Part shown: positions 10,571 to 24,000 of the stretch, piece by piece
How the letters are laid out: each line of letters starts with the position of its first letter
Position numbering within the stretch: the first letter of the stretch is position 1
Made by a program: the position numbers and the translations under genes
The notes under the pieces: generated by a model
Databases searched by the model: none
Told to the model about the DNA's origin: nothing
Seen by the model: only the letters and a program-made list of their open reading frames with translations
Assembly (NCBI RefSeq): GCF_048544455.1
Contig: NC_133534.1
Location: forward strand, 123,156,269-123,220,268
Reading direction: 5' to 3'
Length of the DNA: 64,000 nucleotides
From: Silene latifolia
Taxonomy: Eukaryota > Streptophyta > Magnoliopsida > Caryophyllales > Caryophyllaceae

Positions 10571-13363
10571 TTTTTTTTTTTTTTTTGACAACAATAAACC
10601 GATTATATTAAAACAAAGAAGTACAAATACATAACATATTACCCAGTAGCTAAACTAACAGACCAGAAGGGGTAAATGACGAAAAGGTGGCGAATTTCAT
10701 GAATAGAATTCCGCACACTAATTGGTACTGGCAGTGAACGTGCCAGAACAGCTAATAGTTTACGACATGAAATGTAAAAATAGGCAGAGGTAAAGGCCGC
10801 TGACCGGGCCTTTCGCATTGCGATTAGTAAAGCTCTTGTCGAAGCATGTAGCATATTGTCGGCTCTGATAAGGGTAGTATACTCTTCTCCAGTATGAGAA
10901 TCTGAGATGGACGTACGGTAGCCGTTATTCGGATGAAATCTACGGACCAACACATAGAAACTAACAGATTCAAAGCTGCAGTGGGTAGGCTGTCGGCTTG
11001 GTGCAGGAGCTTGAGGTAACGAAAATAAACCGGCTAGAGAGCTCCACGTTTCCGGGAATTTGTTATGGGAAGAAAAGAGATGTTCAGCAAGTTGGCATAT
11101 TCGTGAAGGATCCACCGGACACTGTTGGAAAATTATGGAATTTCTGACCGACCAGATTGCTTGCAAGACACAGCCGAAATAAAGAAGAGGATCAAAAGCA
11201 CTTGATGTATGATGCGAAAAGTAGTACACTAAATCAGCCAACCAGTGAGAAAAAGGTACCGTCACATTTGCGTGGGAAGTGAGACCAAGTATCGATGATT
11301 GCCATACATGTTGAGTAATGTTGCAAGAGCGGAATAAGTGGTATGCATTTTCCTCTGAAGAGCCGCAGAAATGGCAAGTGAGACCGAGAGACACTCCGCG
11401 TTCCTTAAGATTAGCTGAAGTAGGCATTATATTGTGTGCAAGGCGCCAAAGCAAGAGGGGAAATTTAACTGAACCAGGTGATTTCCATATGCAAGACCAT
11501 GGAAAAGAAGACTTCAAGGATGAGGACGAAGTAGTAGATTTAAGCCAAAGGTGCAAATAGCCCGTTTTAACCGAGTAGCTACCATCCTCAGTGTATTTCC
11601 AATAAAGGAAATCGTCCGTATCAAGAAGCGGAGGTTCCATTGTGATAATTAATTTAGCTGTAGCTGGAGCAAAGCGCCGGAAAATAGCTGAAGTGTTCCA
11701 ATCACCGGAAGGATGTAGCAAATCCAATAAACTAGGATCAGGTTCCGTGTCTGTCCTATTCCGAATAGGAACAGTACCTTGCACCCAACGGCTGTTAAAC
11801 AAGTTTGTCTGTTTTCCGTTTCCAATTTTCCAGCAAATTCTCGAGGAAATCTCATCAACCGCACGACAGATACCGTTCCAAAGGAAAGATGAGTTTGAGA
11901 CACGAGACTTGGCAGTAGGTATAGGTAAGTCCCGACCATATTTAGGAACAAGATACTTAGCAAGCAAACCATTTGGATGTAGGTGGATTCGCCAGAAGTT
12001 TTTCACTAGCATTGCTTGACTCAGAAGAAGAGTGTTTTTAATACCTAAACCGCCATATTCTTTTGGTGCCTGTAGAGTCTCACGCTTGAGCCAATGAATA
12101 GAATGCCTTTTCCAATCATGGCGCCACCAAAACGCAGCAATTAGAGAGACAATTTTCCGACAAATCCCGAGTGGGAATGGAAGAGCCGCCATCAGGTGAT
12201 AGAGCGAAGCAAATAGAACGGCAGAGATGACCAAAAGCTTACTTGATTGAGTAAGATGCAGGGAAGATAGCGATGAAATTCGAGTCGTCAAGTTGTCAAT
12301 ATAAGGATGAAATACTTGAGAGCGATTTCTTGGGATGTCAATAGGAACACCCAGGTAAGTACCAAAGGTAGAGGAACTCTGCATCTTAAGTATAGAGGTT
12401 AAATGTGATTTAAAATCAGACGAAGCATTTGGGCTAAACTTAATAAAAGACTTATTAAGGTTAATCATCTGTCCCGAAGCCGATTCAAAGTCTTTGAACA
12501 AATCCCTTAGGATTTCAAATGCTTTTGGGGCAGCTTTGCAGCATATAAGTGCATCATCCGCATAGAATAAGTGTGAAACGGTTGGAGCATAACGGGAAAT
12601 TTTTAAACCCGTGAGCATCCTCATCTTCTCAGCTCGAGCAAGCTGCCGAGATAAAACCTCCATGCAAATAATAAATAAATACGGGGACAACGGATCACCT
12701 TGTCGTAGACCACATGTCGGAGTTATAACCGAAGAAGGCTCTCCATTAATTAGAATCCGATAAGAAACAGTAGAAATACATTCCCATATAAGACTACGCC
12801 AAGCAGTTGGGAATCGCATATGACGCATGACCTCCATAAGGAAATGCCAGGAAACACGATCAAAAGCCTTGTGCATATCCAACTTAAGCACCGCATAAAA
12901 AATAGAACCTTTTTTAGTCTTGTTGAAGTAATGTATAATTTCATGAGCAATGACTGAGCTGTCTGACATTAATCTCCCCGGCACAAAAGCCTGCTGTGAA
13001 TCTGAAATAAGTGAAGAAATAACCAATTTGATGCGATTAGCTAAACATTTAGAAGCAAGCCGGTAAACCACGTTGCAGAGGCTGATTGGTCGAAATTGAG
13101 AGACCATCTCTGGCTGATCGACTTTTGGAAGGAGAACAACGTGAGTAGAATTCCATTCTTTCAACATGACTCCCGTATTTAGGAAACGCAAAATAGCACT
13201 TGTAACTAGAGAACCAATTTGCGGCCAGTATACTTGGAAAAATCTCGGAGTAATACCATCTGGACCAGGTGATTTAGAACCTTCCATATTGCGAAGAGCA
13301 TGAAGAACATCCATATCCGTGAAAGGGGCAGAGAGAATTGCACAATCCTGAGAAGAAAGGAAT
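10571..13363 (-). mobile_element. 5'-truncated LINE with 13-bp target site duplication
   Basis: The right side is the 5' truncation point; the left side is the poly(A) tail, seen as a T run at 10571-10586. The 13 bases GATAATCCTTGAT occur directly outside both ends (10558-10570 and 13364-13376), which proves target-primed insertion. The element lacks ORF1 and the endonuclease but its remaining frame is open from end to end, so the insertion is recent. About 120 bp of unassigned DNA separates it from the Tekay LTR. Confidence 0.93.
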
Positions 13364-13395
13364 GATAATCCTTGATTTGATTCATTGTTAGTCAA
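10639..13395 (-). CDS. LINE ORF2 C-terminal portion: reverse transcriptase and zf-RVT, start codon in flanking DNA
   Basis: The frame has 918 codons. It contains a non-LTR reverse transcriptase: KSPGPDGITPRFF, the FRPISLCNVVYRLASK block, [34 protein letters not shown] and the catalytic FYADDALI. A thumb region follows, then a zinc-binding RVT domain (WKSPGSVKFPLLLWRLAHN, CHFCGSSEENAYHLFRSC), and a degenerate RNase H-like tail. It would copy LINE RNA into DNA at a nicked target. Only about 910 codons belong to the element; the first ATG and about 10 codons come from the flanking host DNA and the target duplication. Without the endonuclease domain it cannot retrotranspose by itself. Expression is not shown. 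Confidence 0.85.
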   Translation of the reverse strand: MTNNESNQGLSFLSSQDCAILSAPFTDMDVLHALRNMEGSKSPGPDGITPRFFQVYWPQIGSLVTSAILRFLNTGVMLKEWNSTHVVLLPKVDQPEMVSQFRPISLCNVVYRLASKCLANRIKLVISSLISDSQQAFVPGRLMSDSSVIAHEIIHYFNKTKKGSIFYAVLKLDMHKAFDRVSWHFLMEVMRHMRFPTAWRSLIWECISTVSYRILINGEPSSVITPTCGLRQGDPLSPYLFIICMEVLSRQLARAEKMRMLTGLKISRYAPTVSHLFYADDALICCKAAPKAFEILRDLFKDFESASGQMINLNKSFIKFSPNASSDFKSHLTSILKMQSSSTFGTYLGVPIDIPRNRSQVFHPYIDNLTTRISSLSSLHLTQSSKLLVISAVLFASLYHLMAALPFPLGICRKIVSLIAAFWWRHDWKRHSIHWLKRETLQAPKEYGGLGIKNTLLLSQAMLVKNFWRIHLHPNGLLAKYLVPKYGRDLPIPTAKSRVSNSSFLWNGICRAVDEISSRICWKIGNGKQTNLFNSRWVQGTVPIRNRTDTEPDPSLLDLLHPSGDWNTSAIFRRFAPATAKLIITMEPPLLDTDDFLYWKYTEDGSYSVKTGYLHLWLKSTTSSSSLKSSFPWSCIWKSPGSVKFPLLLWRLAHNIMPTSANLKERGVSLGLTCHFCGSSEENAYHLFRSCNITQHVWQSSILGLTSHANVTVPFSHWLADLVYYFSHHTSSAFDPLLYFGCVLQAIWSVRNSIIFQQCPVDPSRICQLAEHLFSSHNKFPETWSSLAGLFSLPQAPAPSRQPTHCSFESVSFYVLVRRFHPNNGYRTSISDSHTGEEYTTLIRADNMLHASTRALLIAMRKARSAAFTSAYFYISCRKLLAVLARSLPVPISVRNSIHEIRHLFVIYPFWSVSLATG

Positions 13396-13955
13396 TCAGT
13401 TTAAATACACAAGTTTTCTAACTACTAGAGTTGATTGACTACAAACTAGGCAACAATAATAATAAGATTACAATATAGAGTAGGATATTGACTAATTATT
13501 TACAAAACGTTGACATATTCTAGTATGATAAATGTTTTATCGCATTTTTTTATGTCAATGATGTTTAAATCTTAGCTCCAATATAGTTTTTATCTTAATT
13601 AATATGAGTAGCTAAATCTTCATTTAGGGTTCGAAGGGTCAACGAGTAGTAAATTAGGATCTTCACTTGAATCTAGAATCGTCGATTAATCATTGTTGAA
13701 CCCTAAGTTACGTTTTAATCAACAACTAATTAGTTAAAGGCCACGATTAGTTAATTGATTTAAGAATTTCAATATAAGGGCGAAAGTATGATTGTGATCA
13801 GACTTACATGTAATAGATAGAACAGTTAACATGTAACGAGTTTCCATTTGCTTAATCCTAGGATGATATTGATCTAAGATGTTATTTATTACTGATTGCG
13901 CTCATCATTTCGGAGTTATTTCATTGTGAACTCAAGACCCTAGACTTTCCCTTTA
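13377..13955. other. Non-coding AT-rich DNA
   Basis: Nothing gene-like is visible. It is single-copy-looking AT-rich sequence downstream of the host gene, between the LINE and a MITE-like block. Confidence 0.5.
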
Positions 13956-14471
13956 TGGTGTGTTTGGGAACCTAGAATTGGATTTGAATTGCGGAATTGA
14001 GACGATTTAAGCGTTTGGGAGCCCCTAGAATTTGGAATTGGAATTGGACTCAATTCCCTATCAATTCCATCTTAGTTAAAATTTGGCACTCTCAAATTCC
14101 TACCATATACTAGTCATTTCAATTCCATCACTACTTGATTACGTTTTTTTGTGATGCAAGTTTCATCGCAATTTTTTTTATTTATGATTTTTTTTAATCG
14201 CAAATATTTTCCGTCACAAGATTTATTTTTTCCTAATAAAAACTCAAAAAAAAAAAAAATTGGTGACTTTGACCCATACGTGACCTGCCCAATTCCATTT
14301 CCAATTCCATGAGTTCCCAAACACCAATGAGAAATTGAAATCCGGAATCGAATTCCATGTGACCTCCAAACGAATTTTTGGAATTGGATTTGGAATTGAA
14401 TTCAAACATTTTGATTTGTACAATTGAAATCATGAAAATGAAATCAATTCCGGGTATTCAAACACTACCTT
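13956..14471. repeat. MITE-like block with GTGTTTGGGAAC inverted ends
   Basis: The left end TGGTGTGTTTGGGAAC matches, in inverse, GAGTTCCCAAACACCA at 14311-14326. A second related stretch, rich in GGAATTGGATTTGGAATTG, continues to CAAACACTACC near 14470. The inner DNA is rich in AATTCCAATTCC. No clean target duplication was found, so superfamily and exact limits are open. It lies just downstream of the host gene. Confidence 0.5.
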
Positions 14472-14799
14472 ATTGATTAATTAATCTAGATTTGCATAGT
14501 TGTTTATTAGTAGTAACTTGGAACTATTAGTAGCTGATTATTAGAACTTTGAATTATTTTTATATAGGTGGCACGACTTAAACCCTTATCACCTCACCTG
14601 TTGCTCTTAAATACAAGGCTGAATCACAATGTAATTGTTGAATAGTCTTTTAAGCATTATCAATTCGTATATCTTGAGTACAAAATTTCATTTTCAAATT
14701 CCAGAATACAAAACAAAATTAAACATGCATTAATTAAAGTTTTATCACCATCGAAATTTGGTTAAATGCAGTCAGAAAATGTCTACAAAATAAGCTTCT
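14472..14799. other. 3' flank of the methyltransferase gene
   Basis: AT-rich DNA downstream of the stop codon (14800-14802). It probably includes the 3' untranslated region, but no single poly(A) signal can be chosen with confidence. Confidence 0.4.
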
Positions 14800-15046
14800 C
14801 TACCTCTCCAGCAACATTACCAATTCACAATGTGGAGTATGAGGAAAAAGATCAACGGCCATGGCCTTGACAGGTTGGAAGGGTTCTGACATCGGCATAG
14901 ACTTCAACCTGTGTCGTGCCAGGCCAGCATTGCTTATGTGTTTCCACGCTCGACCTTTGTTTGCGCCTTTCTCGTTATTTTCAGACGATGGTGTGCATAG
15001 TTCAATTGCATTTGCCATCAGAGTTTCCGGGTTACAGGAAATGTAC
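14800..15046 (-). CDS. C3H24: Exon 14: catalytic Cys/Glu motif and C terminus
   Basis: It begins in phase after the acceptor GGGCAG/GTACAT and encodes YISCNPETL (nucleophile Cys and general-base Glu), an insert rich in charged residues, and the conserved end [22 protein letters not shown] followed by TAG. The C-terminal HTPHCE(L/M)V segment is a family hallmark. Confidence 0.93.
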
Positions 15047-18000
15047 CTGCCCATCAAAAAGATTAGTGAGACATCCTCTCACATGTCAGACTAACACAAA
15101 AACTTGAGGTGTTCCTTATATGATACGGAGTATGTGGTTGATGGGTTGGTCACATATACGAAACTGATTCATAAAAGCTTATACGGAAAAAGAGTAGAAG
15201 AGTTTCAGTTGTGGACTCAGGGCATTAGCAATGGTTGTAGTTTTATACAACCCTCTTCCACTGCCCATAAGGACACATCATCATATATAACTCCTCATTT
15301 CTCCTCAATGGTAAAATCTCATATTTTCTTTGTGATCCCCCCTTCCCTCTCCTTTTTATGATATGAAACTGATTCTTTACTATAAAGAGCTCCTTATTTT
15401 ATAGTTCAATGGTTAAGGAGCTCCTTATGTAGTATGAAACTCCTTATATTTTACCATTGCTATTGCCCTAAGAAAAGCACAAAAGCGCAAATAGTTCTTT
15501 TTCCCTAACATTTTGTTAGCTTTTGATGCCTCATCCGCCCTAAAAGAGAGTTAGTTAGTCAATGAGAGACACGCTTAATATGGGACCTACGTGGTAATGG
15601 GAAAACAGGAGAAAAAGAGATGTTAAGAATGACTTACACAAGCCTCTTTAGACGTGCATGAGTCCTCAGAGCTTTTAATACCTATTTAAGAAAGAAGCTC
15701 TCAATTCAGTAAGTACGCATGCCAAGAAAAAAGGAAACAGAAATAGAAAAGAGGGATCCACAAAATAAATAGCCCTTTACAGAAATAATTATGCTTTAGA
15801 ACACAATTAAACCTTTTAGGTTTGGTCAGACTTAACTGCAATCTAAGTATTTTGCTCAGATTTAGGTGCAACGGTTGAAACAGTGTGTGTAGAAAATGTG
15901 AAATTTTTATGTTTTGGTGGAAGTGAAATACTTCCTCCATTCCAATGAGTTGTATACGTTTGCTTTTATGCACTATTCATAGGTTAGGAGAATCTTCATT
16001 ATAACTTCTAATATATAACATAAAAGATAGTCATTTGAGATCTTCTTGAAATCGTCTTATCGAGTACGTTATGAATATCAAATTTTTATAATTTTTAGTA
16101 ATGTGTAGCTAAAGATATGAGGAAAAGAAAATGTGCATTGACGTACGTGTATACAGCAAACGTATACAACTCACTGGAACGGAGGAAGTATATAAGTGTT
16201 GTGTCATGTTGTGTAGTAACATGTTGAAAAGTAATAGAAGGCCAAAGTAAAATGTCGGTGCAACTCAGGTAATAATTAACAAAAGATATACAATATGACA
16301 CATATGAACATATAATTAGAAAAAATATGAAGTAATAGAAAGAGTAACATGTTGAGTGACTGAAGTTGCTACAGGGGACATCTTTCTCTTTACAGTCGTT
16401 TATGGCTTCAATGATGATAGGGAAAGATCTGAGTTATGGAATCAGTTGAAGGGCATCAAAGACTCTTATTCTGGACCCTGGGGGGTGTGTAGGGACTTTA
16501 ACAGTGTATTGAATTTTAATGAAAGGATTGGAAGTGAAGTACAAAAGGGAGATATTGCTGAATTTAGGGAGTATGTGGAGTATTGCAATTTGGCTGATAT
16601 AAAAGGGCAGGGGGCTCTCTATACTTGGAACAATAAGCAAGTACCTTCCTCTAGATCTTTTTCAAGATTCGATAGGTTTCACTGCTGATGAGATTAAAAG
16701 TTGTATGTTCTCTATCCCTTCGACTAAGTCTCCTCGGCCAGATGGGTATTCTAGTCAGTTTTCAGAGACTCGTGGAGTATTGTTGGGGATGATGTGACCC
16801 AGGCTATAGAGGACTTTTTCCACACTTTTTCCACAGGTAAAATCCTCAAGTAGGTAAATACTACCAAACTCACTCTTATTCCTAAGATAGATAACCCTAC
16901 TAGTGTGTTAGAGTTCAGGCCTATCGCTTGTTGCAACACAATTTATAGATGTATTGCAAAGGTGTTGTGTAACAGACCAAGTGTGGTGCTACCTGACTTA
17001 GTGAGTTGCAACTTGCAACCAGGGAGGGTTTACTAAAGGGAGAAATATAGTAGAAAATGTACTCAATTGCCCTATCTAGTTAGACTCTACAATAGGAAAG
17101 CTGCTTCTCCTAGATGTTTAATCAAAATTGATTTAAAGAAAGCCTATGATTCAGTGGAGTGGGTTTTTTTGGAGCAAATGCTGAGAGCGATAAAATTTCC
17201 TTAGAAAATTATTGCTTTAATCATGGCTTGTGTAACATCTCACCTTCGCTGTGAATGGGAATTCTTTTGGTTTTTTTCAAGGGAAACGAGGGTTGAGGCA
17301 GGGGGACCCCTTATCCCCCCTTCTCTTCACCATCTGTATGGAATATTTGTCAAGAATCCTGGGAGTCATTGCTACTCAATCAGATTTCAGGTTTCACCCT
17401 ATGTGTGGGCACATCAGACTAAAGCGTCTGCTATTCCTCCTTTTCTGTAAGGGAACAGAAGCTTCTATTATGTGGATGCTGAGGAGCTTTGCTACTTTCT
17501 CTGCTGCCTCAGGTCTCTGCCTTAACAAATCTAAATCTGAAATTTATTTTAATGGGGTTAAAAGTAATGTGGTTGACAACATCCTCTCTGATTTTAAAAG
17601 AGGGAGTCTCCCTTTTAAGTATCTGGGGGTGCCAATACCTTCCAAGAAACTGACCGAGAATGAGGGCATGAAACTTAGTGATAGAATTGTGGATAGAATA
17701 AGAGGATGGGGTGCAAGGAATTTATCCTATGCTGGTAGAGTGACCTTAGTGAACTCAGTACTGGCTTCCCTCCATTCCTATTGGCTACTATCTTTCTAAT
17801 TCCAAATGGTAAATTGAATAAGATCAACTTCTGTGTAGGAATTTCCTATGGGGTGGCAAAGCTGATTATAAGAGAGCTTCAAATGTTAGCTGGGATACTT
17901 GATGCCTCCCAAGAGAGGAAGGAGGATTGGGTATAAAAGAGGCTAAGTTGGAACAAGGCACTATTAGGTAAATATGCTTGGTGGTTAGCAAAAGACCATT

Positions 18001-21000
18001 TATGGGTAAGGTGGGTGAGCCATGTCTATATGAAAAATGTAGATTGGACTGACTACAAGGCACCTCCTGATTGTAGTTAGTCATGGAGGAAGATCACACA
18101 AGTAATGGACACTTTTAAACAAGCATACATAAACAACAAATGGCTGAATGCTGACAAGGAGTATACTGTTTGTTGCCTCTGGATACGATTGGCTGAGGAC
18201 AAGGAATGCTAAGGTGGCTTGGAGATTTCTTTGCTGGAATAATCTCAATATTCCTAAGACCTCATTTATCTTTTGGGCCAGAATGCACCATCGACTATTA
18301 ACCAAAGACAGGATGCTTAGAATGGGTTTACTAATTGATAGCAATTGTTATGTATGTGGCAGATTACCTGAAAGTCATCAACATTTGTTTTATGAATGTG
18401 AGTATAGTCAGGCCTGTTGCAGGATCTTGCTGAAACACTTGGGAGTTCACTTCAGACTACAAGATGCGGTCAAATGGCTTTCTACTGGAAGGGGGTAAGA
18501 CCAAGTTACAAAGGAAATATATTGGGTCGTGTATTGTTGCTCTAATTTATCATATTTGGAAAGTTCGAAATGAAGTCAGGTTCAAGGCGTATGTCAGAAG
18601 ACCAGAGGAGGTTATACAGCAAATTCAGGCTGATATCAAAGCTAGATTTTCGAGATTGAATGTTAGGGGGTGTTGGGTTGGCATCATTGGAATGAATTTG
18701 ATCCATTCCAATGTTTGGTTGGAGCATTTTGGAATGGAGTTAGATACCCAATGGATTCTAACTCCATTCCAATTTCCAACCCCTTGGAATCACATACCCA
18801 CCTCCTCCCCATGGATTCAAACTCCATACCTTTATGTTTATTTTTCCAATGAACCAAACAAGTTTTGAAGTATGGAGTTGGAACCCCATACTTCTATGGT
18901 TTCTCGTTCCAATCCATTCCATTCCTAAGCAACGAACCAAACGACCCCTTAGTGTGTTACAAACAAGAGATAGATGTTGGATCTGAGGTTTATGATGGCT
19001 CTGATTTTTCATTTTGTGGCAATTATTTGTATTGTATGATATATGAAGCAGTGTAACATACGAATTCTTATTCTTTGAGATTAATATATACTTCACTTTC
19101 CCCCAAAAAAAATTATAATTACTACCAAGAAATTGCATGATGACCAACTGACCACATAATGAATGGAAAAGGAGGATGCTACTCACAATAGGGTGAAGGC
19201 CAGAACGAGGAGGATCAACAATAGCAACAACATTCTTAAATTGCTGCGTTTTGACATTCCCATCTTCAGTAGTAGTCTTTTGAGCACTGTTTGTCATATC
19301 TTCTGTACTAGTTGAGCCAGATGCATCGCCACTTTCCTTGAGCTCTTCATTCAAGCCCTTCTCAGGGCCTAGTTTATTATTCAATAATGTTATTCCATTT
19401 TCAACTCTCTCTTCGTCCGTCTCACTCTTTTCTGATAGTTCTGACGTGTCATATTGTTGCTCAGAATATTCTCTCAGGAGAGACCCCATAACATCCTCAG
19501 CCTTCATATACAGCACACAGATAGCAAGTCACGAAAACTGATTACCATGAGTTATGGTCAAATCGTAGTTAGCTAGAGTTAACATAAACCAAGTGTAATT
19601 CTTGCAGCTTTTTGGCACGAGGGCGAAAAAATGGTGAAGTTGAAACGAATGGTAAGGATGCATAAAATGGGGGGGGGGGGATTGGAGGGAGGTTTGTTTC
19701 CTGCCAAATCTTTCCTTTGCGGAGGGAAAACAATTTTCCTTGGAGGAGGGAAATGGAGGAATCCATCCCCCCCCCCCCCCCCTCCAAATCCCAATTGTGC
19801 TATCCAAGCAATGGAAACTGCCTCCTTTCAACTCCCTTCCCTCCAAATTCCCCTATCCAAACAAGGCCGAAATGTCTCATTTCAATTCCCTTAGTAATGC
19901 GCCCCAGCCAAAGTCAAATGGTTTTTCTCAAATGCCACCTTTGAGGGAAGTAATGAAATTTTATGGAAAAAAAAAATCATGCTACTTGTAGCGTGCCATT
20001 TCAAGTTTCAATTAAATATACACAACACTATTCCTTCATATTATGACCACCTACCAACAATCCAATACGAGAAGTTAACATTCACAGAGCTAATATTCAG
20101 TAGTCAACATTAACAGGCGCTCACCTTTCCACATATGAATTTACAGTTTGTAATGCCATTTATCTCAGCATTCTTTTCTGCATCAGATACTGCAGACGCA
20201 TTCATTTCAATGCCAACCACCTGAAAGGAGTACATAATCCTCAATTAAAGGGCAAGTGAAATTTAATCTAGTAGTAATATTTTTTTTTTTGGCGTGAAGG
20301 GAGACACAACGGCAGTTTTTATGTTGTCAGCATCCAAACCCATGTCATGAGTTCCACTCATCAATGACATTGGTTCTTACAACTGTAACATGTTATAATA
20401 ACTGAAAGGTGAAAATGAAGCTAGAAACATTCTAATGAAAAAACACCCTGATCAAAGTACAGTCATATCTAGTCTAAAACCAGAAAGGAAGCCGGATATT
20501 TGTAACAGATACATGCAGTTTATTTGAGAAAACAATTTGTAGAAATAGGTAGCAGTGAGCCGGCGTTTAGATGTATACCCGTATATGGTCCGTGCCAAGA
20601 ATTAGCCATAATGCAACTTTAGTGTAGCTCGGCTTTATATGTCAAATATTTAGTGGCTTTGTACATGATTTTCAACCTATGTATACTTCTCTATATTATG
20701 GCCCTAGACCCCTATTTTTCTGGCCCAAACCAAATAGCATTGAGATGAATGAAGGATACAAGAGCTTGGAATATTACCATACCAACACGGTTGGCTAAAG
20801 TCAGGCCAATTGTACCCGTCCCACAGCATACATCAAAAAGTAAGGTATCTGGTCCAAGACCAGCCCAGTCTCCTGCAAGAGAATACAGCTTCTCCGCAGC
20901 GAGGGTATTAACCTGCAGATTAGTAACCCTATCAAGTTAGAAGACTGGGACTTAGAGCAACAATCAGCTACGGCAGTTGAGATAAACCTGGAAGAATGCA

Positions 21001-24000
21001 GTAGGTGATATGGAAAACCGAAGATTGCCAATATAATCATGAATTCTTGCTTCGCAGACAGCATCCACCTTTTCCGCTTCAGAAATGGATTCTGATATAG
21101 GCAGTAAATGCAATGGAGCATCGGCAGGAGCTGCGTTGGATATGCCCTTGTGATCCTGACCAATATTCAGAACAATAATCTCAGCTTACAAAACAGGCCA
21201 TTTTGAATTTGCCATTAGAAAGGCACTAAATATTAGTACTGAAATTTGATTCTGGAAATTCCTGCACCACCTTTCAGATATCTCCAACAATCCAACATGC
21301 CATGGACTGTAGACTTCATCCTGAAATTATCTTTACTGAATTACCTTGGAAATGTAGGCAAGGTAAATGTTTGCCATATAAAAAGGACATGTAGGGGAAT
21401 ATGAAAGTGGAAGTTTTTACTGTTGAAGCTAGAATGAGGGAGAATCCCCTGAAGGTGGCTTCGTCATATGAGATGGAAACTAAGTGACCCACCAGTTGGG
21501 ACTTTAGGAAACTTGAAGAAAGGCAAAATAAAAAGATTGTGAGGGGTAACAAAAGACGTACTAAAAACTGAATAAGGGTAAAGGAACTTGCTCCTTTAAA
21601 CCAAATTATTTGTGAGATTACAAAAACCTCCTCCTCCTCCTTCTCCCTAAAAAAAACCCTAGCCTCCATCAATTAAATCTGGGGCTCCCATCGACCATTG
21701 ATCGATGGTAAGCCCCTCAAATAGTTTCATTTATCAATTACTAGTATGAAATATTATGAATTAATCAATAAAAGTCTCCCTTTTGATTAGATCCGTTTTT
21801 CTGTCTCTATTTTCGGAGTTTTTTCGGTCCTTGTCTTTCTAGGGGTTTAGTATTATTATTGGAATTATAGATAAGAGCGGTTTGTTGATGATTCATCATA
21901 CGACTCTACAATGGATATGCGTTATTCGTCAGTGATCTATGGTGCCATGGTGCGAGTAGAAGGTAAATTTTCTCCATCAATGAATCAAACGAAGGATCCC
22001 CTTAAAAGTTACATGAAGAGAGCGATACAAGGACGAGCCGAATTGTCACATCATGTTTTGAGATCCACAGGAGAAATTTGTCCTTGGGTTTCTATTAGAA
22101 TAGTTTTCAATTATACGTATCTTTTGTAAGTGTCGTTTGCCGTTTTATTAATGAATTGATCGTTTCCTTCAAAAAAAAAACTGAATAAGGGTGATTGAGA
22201 TTAAAATGGGTTAGATTGGGAAAGAAAAGGTGGCATTAGCGCAAGAGGAAGAAGCAAATAATTCACAGATGCTGGTTTTGTATTTGTACCTCTTGCCCAA
22301 TGGAAAGCTAGTTTCCTTCCTCCTGAATGAAGAATTCTGAACAATGTTCAAATCAATTTACGATTTCCTAACTTACTCAGATGCCAAAATATGCCATTTA
22401 TTTTTGTTTATTTTCAACCCCTAAAATTATCATTTGAATCTCGTGTTCTTAACACTTCATATGTTTTCTACTCCGTCCATTTTTTCCTTTTCATCCCATC
22501 TCTTTTTACGAGATTTTTAGAAAGTTGCAAGTTCAGGTTTTCAAACTTTTGGGGAGAAAATGCGTGAAGGGTTAGAGTAAACATAGTTGTCGAGGAGATA
22601 GAATCTAGGAAAGACTAAAGTGGGTCAGAAAGGAAGTGTGGAGGTGGCGTCATGGCGCGGTTGAGTGGAAGATCAGGGTGGACGGGGAGACTAAAGGAGG
22701 TCGGGTGTGGTGGACACATAGGGATTGACGTAGTGGAAAAAGGAGATGGCCACATGCAACCATTTGGATGCAGGTGGGGTTGCCGGCCAGCAATAGTCAG
22801 CCAGCCACTAGATGGTGGTCTAAGTGGTAGTCTTCATCAACGGAGACAAAGATTGGTCCGTCAGAAGAAGACAAAAAAAACAGAGAGAGAGAGAGATGGA
22901 AATCGGTGGTGGACTGGGTAATATGTTTACTTCAGTTCAGAGAGTTTAGAGTTAGAAAGGCTTGTTTAGTGATTACATGGTAGTACGAGAATAAGTTGAT
23001 AATTTTAAAAGAAAAAAGAATTTATATAAAATGATAAATGGAAGGACATAAATGGGAAGAAAAAATAAAACTTTCCTATGGGAAGAAAAGGTTTTTTGTA
23101 TGATTTGATATTCTCTTAACTCTTAAAAGATTTTTCACTAATCTAGATGTATTTTCCTTCTCAAACTTACACAACTCACTTAACATAATATGTTATGAGA
23201 TGTCAAAAGGAGAAAAACCATACATCCCGTACACAGAAACTACACAGCTCATTATTGTGATAAAGCAATAGTTATTCTGTGCAATAAAAAAGAAATTAGA
23301 TATTCCACCTGGAGAACTAACACAGTCAGAGGCAACGGCGAGGAAGAAGAAGTGGCTCCTGTAGTTAAAGCTTTCGCTAGTTTCTCGAGCTCGATACGTA
23401 CAAGATCATCTTCATAACCCTCAGTGGAAACCTGCCCGAAATGAATGGAACGTTAGTTTAGAGCATAAAGTAAGTGAGCTGGTAATTGGGTTGGTCAATT
23501 CAATTACTGATACAAAATAAAGGTTTCCATAAACTAATAGGACTAGTTTATTTCCTAGGTAATTAATTACTAGTTTATTTTAATTCCTAATTTCAGAATA
23601 AGAATAATATGGCAATTGTTCAGCCATATTCAGTTTAGGAAGTCAAGTTATAAGAAAAAAACGCAGCTTTGTGTAACCCGGAATCGACGAGTTTTCGATC
23701 CAACTTTTGTTACTGTTTGACGCATCTCAAGCAATAACCCGAATTATAGTCAATAGGTCTTGACTATATTTCACCATTGTTCGGATTATAGGTCTAATCC
23801 GAGCAAATATCCCCACGAATTCAAACTTGTCCCTCGGTCTCACGAGTCACAAGTTCGATCCACACTACTATCATTAGCGATTTATTTAAATCGCTTCCGC
23901 ATTCGTATCATATGGTATCCGAAGCTCTTGATTTCCTTAAATCTAGACGGTCCTAGGCACTTCAAAGCCAAAGCCAAATTGTTCGTTGAATTTTTGATTG

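Noticed and set aside
11318..12019. Plus-strand ORFs opposite the LINE
   Set aside because: Shadows of the long LINE reverse transcriptase frame on the other strand.
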